A stretch of DNA of 39,051 nucleotides, from the NCBI GenBank assembly GCA_937907415.1, contig CALCHY010000375.1, positions 1 to 39,051 on the forward strand. Reading direction: 5' to 3'. This stretch comes from an uncultured Trueperaceae bacterium (GTDB lineage: Bacteria > Deinococcota > Deinococci > Deinococcales > Trueperaceae). The notes under the pieces are model-generated. The model was not told where the DNA came from, did not search any database, and worked only from the letters and a program-made list of their open reading frames with translations. The first letter of the stretch is position 1. Every line of letters begins with the position of its first letter. Below, one piece after another: positions 38,684 through 39,051 of the stretch. Position numbers and translations under genes: made by a program.

Positions 38684-39051
38684 ATGAGCGAGATAGCGAA
38701 CGGCGGCGGCATGTTGACGCTAAGAGTTGGGTCTGGAGGCGAGCTGCAGCCTACGAGCGCCCTAAGGCCCACCGTGGGGCACGGCGAGGTGTTGGTGAGG
38801 GTGCGCGCGGCGGGCGTCAACCGCGCCGACCTAGCGCAGGTGGCTGGTCACTATCCCCCGCCACCCGGGACTACAGACATCGTCGGACTCGAAGTAGCTG
38901 GAGAGATCGTCGAGCTTGGCCCTGGCCTGCAGGCTGGCGCCGTGGCTGACCCGCAAGCGAGCGCACCCGCGCGCGTTGCATTGACGCCCGGCGCTGCCGT
39001 CTGCGCGCTGCTGCCAGGCGGCGGCTACGCGCAGTACGCGGCGGTGCCGGC
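38684..39051 (+). CDS. Zinc-type / quinone oxidoreductase (MDR family), 3' truncated
   Basis: The N-terminal 122 residues of a medium-chain dehydrogenase/reductase, cut by the window end. It shows the GroES-like substrate domain: GEVLVRVRAAGVNRADLAQVAGHYPPPPG, then IVGLEVAGEIVELG and the CALLPGGGYAQYAAVP segment. NRADLAQ..G.YPPPPG is characteristic of the NAD(P)H-quinone oxidoreductase (PIG3/Qor) group, which lacks catalytic zinc. An N-terminal extension of about 10 residues precedes the core. The nucleotide-binding Rossmann domain is outside the window. The start is ATG, 5 bases after TAACAT; a GTTGACG lies 20 bases into the gene. It is divergent from mreB. Confidence 0.85.
   Translation, partial: MSEIANGGGMLTLRVGSGGELQPTSALRPTVGHGEVLVRVRAAGVNRADLAQVAGHYPPPPGTTDIVGLEVAGEIVELGPGLQAGAVADPQASAPARVALTPGAAVCALLPGGGYAQYAAVP

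Noticed and set aside
1..39051. CRISPR arrays, insertion sequences, attachment sites, tRNA or rRNA genes
   Set aside because: I saw no regularly spaced repeats, transposase or integrase motifs, or tRNA-like T-arm sequences in the intergenic spaces.

Overview
The window is about 39 kb of GC-rich bacterial chromosome with almost no non-coding space. It carries no rRNA, tRNA, CRISPR, insertion sequence or phage gene that I can recognise. Several features point to the Deinococcota, probably a Trueperaceae-like lineage. The aspartyl-tRNA synthetase is the archaeal-type (AspRS2) form. Many start codons lie 5-8 bases after a TAnnnT box, the signature of leaderless transcripts that are widespread in Deinococcus. 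The gene set (MutS2, MreB, DUF59, DUF2249) also fits. The placement is an inference; I have not compared against any database.

Layout. 1-1134: 3' end of an M20 amidohydrolase. 1209-3477: a CsgG-like lipoprotein and aspS, which has its own promoter, an 18-codon leader ORF and a terminator-like hairpin. 3517-5875: a nucleotidyltransferase-fold protein, a small ankyrin protein and a catalase that seems to start at AUC. 6021-9679: thiamine use, with a thiamine pyrophosphokinase fused to a carboxymuconolactone-decarboxylase domain, then thiQ and thiP. 9718-15857: an AddA/AddB-type recombination helicase-nuclease pair. 15972-19873: a heterodimeric ABC exporter preceded by a strong promoter, a 31-codon leader ORF and an intrinsic terminator, an architecture like antibiotic-inducible exporters. 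19841-21113: thiB with a TPP riboswitch. 21135-22427: an MFS transporter.

22514-26781 is the most coherent accessory block: an FNR/DNR-like regulator beside two divergent operons (DUF2249, haem-copper-oxidase-like membrane protein, DUF59; and DUF1858-like, cupin, ferredoxin, DUF2249) plus a second small oxidase-like membrane protein. One TGA-N6-TCA palindrome lies about 41.5 bp from both divergent start codons. The block looks like a low-oxygen or nitrosative-stress module.

26778-39051 is mostly housekeeping: an RDD protein, phosphate acetyltransferase, an AlkA-like glycosylase, MutS2, a HAD phosphatase, a LOG-family hydrolase, an ankyrin-M23 peptidase fusion, a MATE exporter, two small membrane proteins, MreB and the start of a quinone oxidoreductase. 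Several divergent pairs here and at 3940-3978 are driven from intergenic spaces of only about 40 bp with leaderless -10 boxes on both strands.
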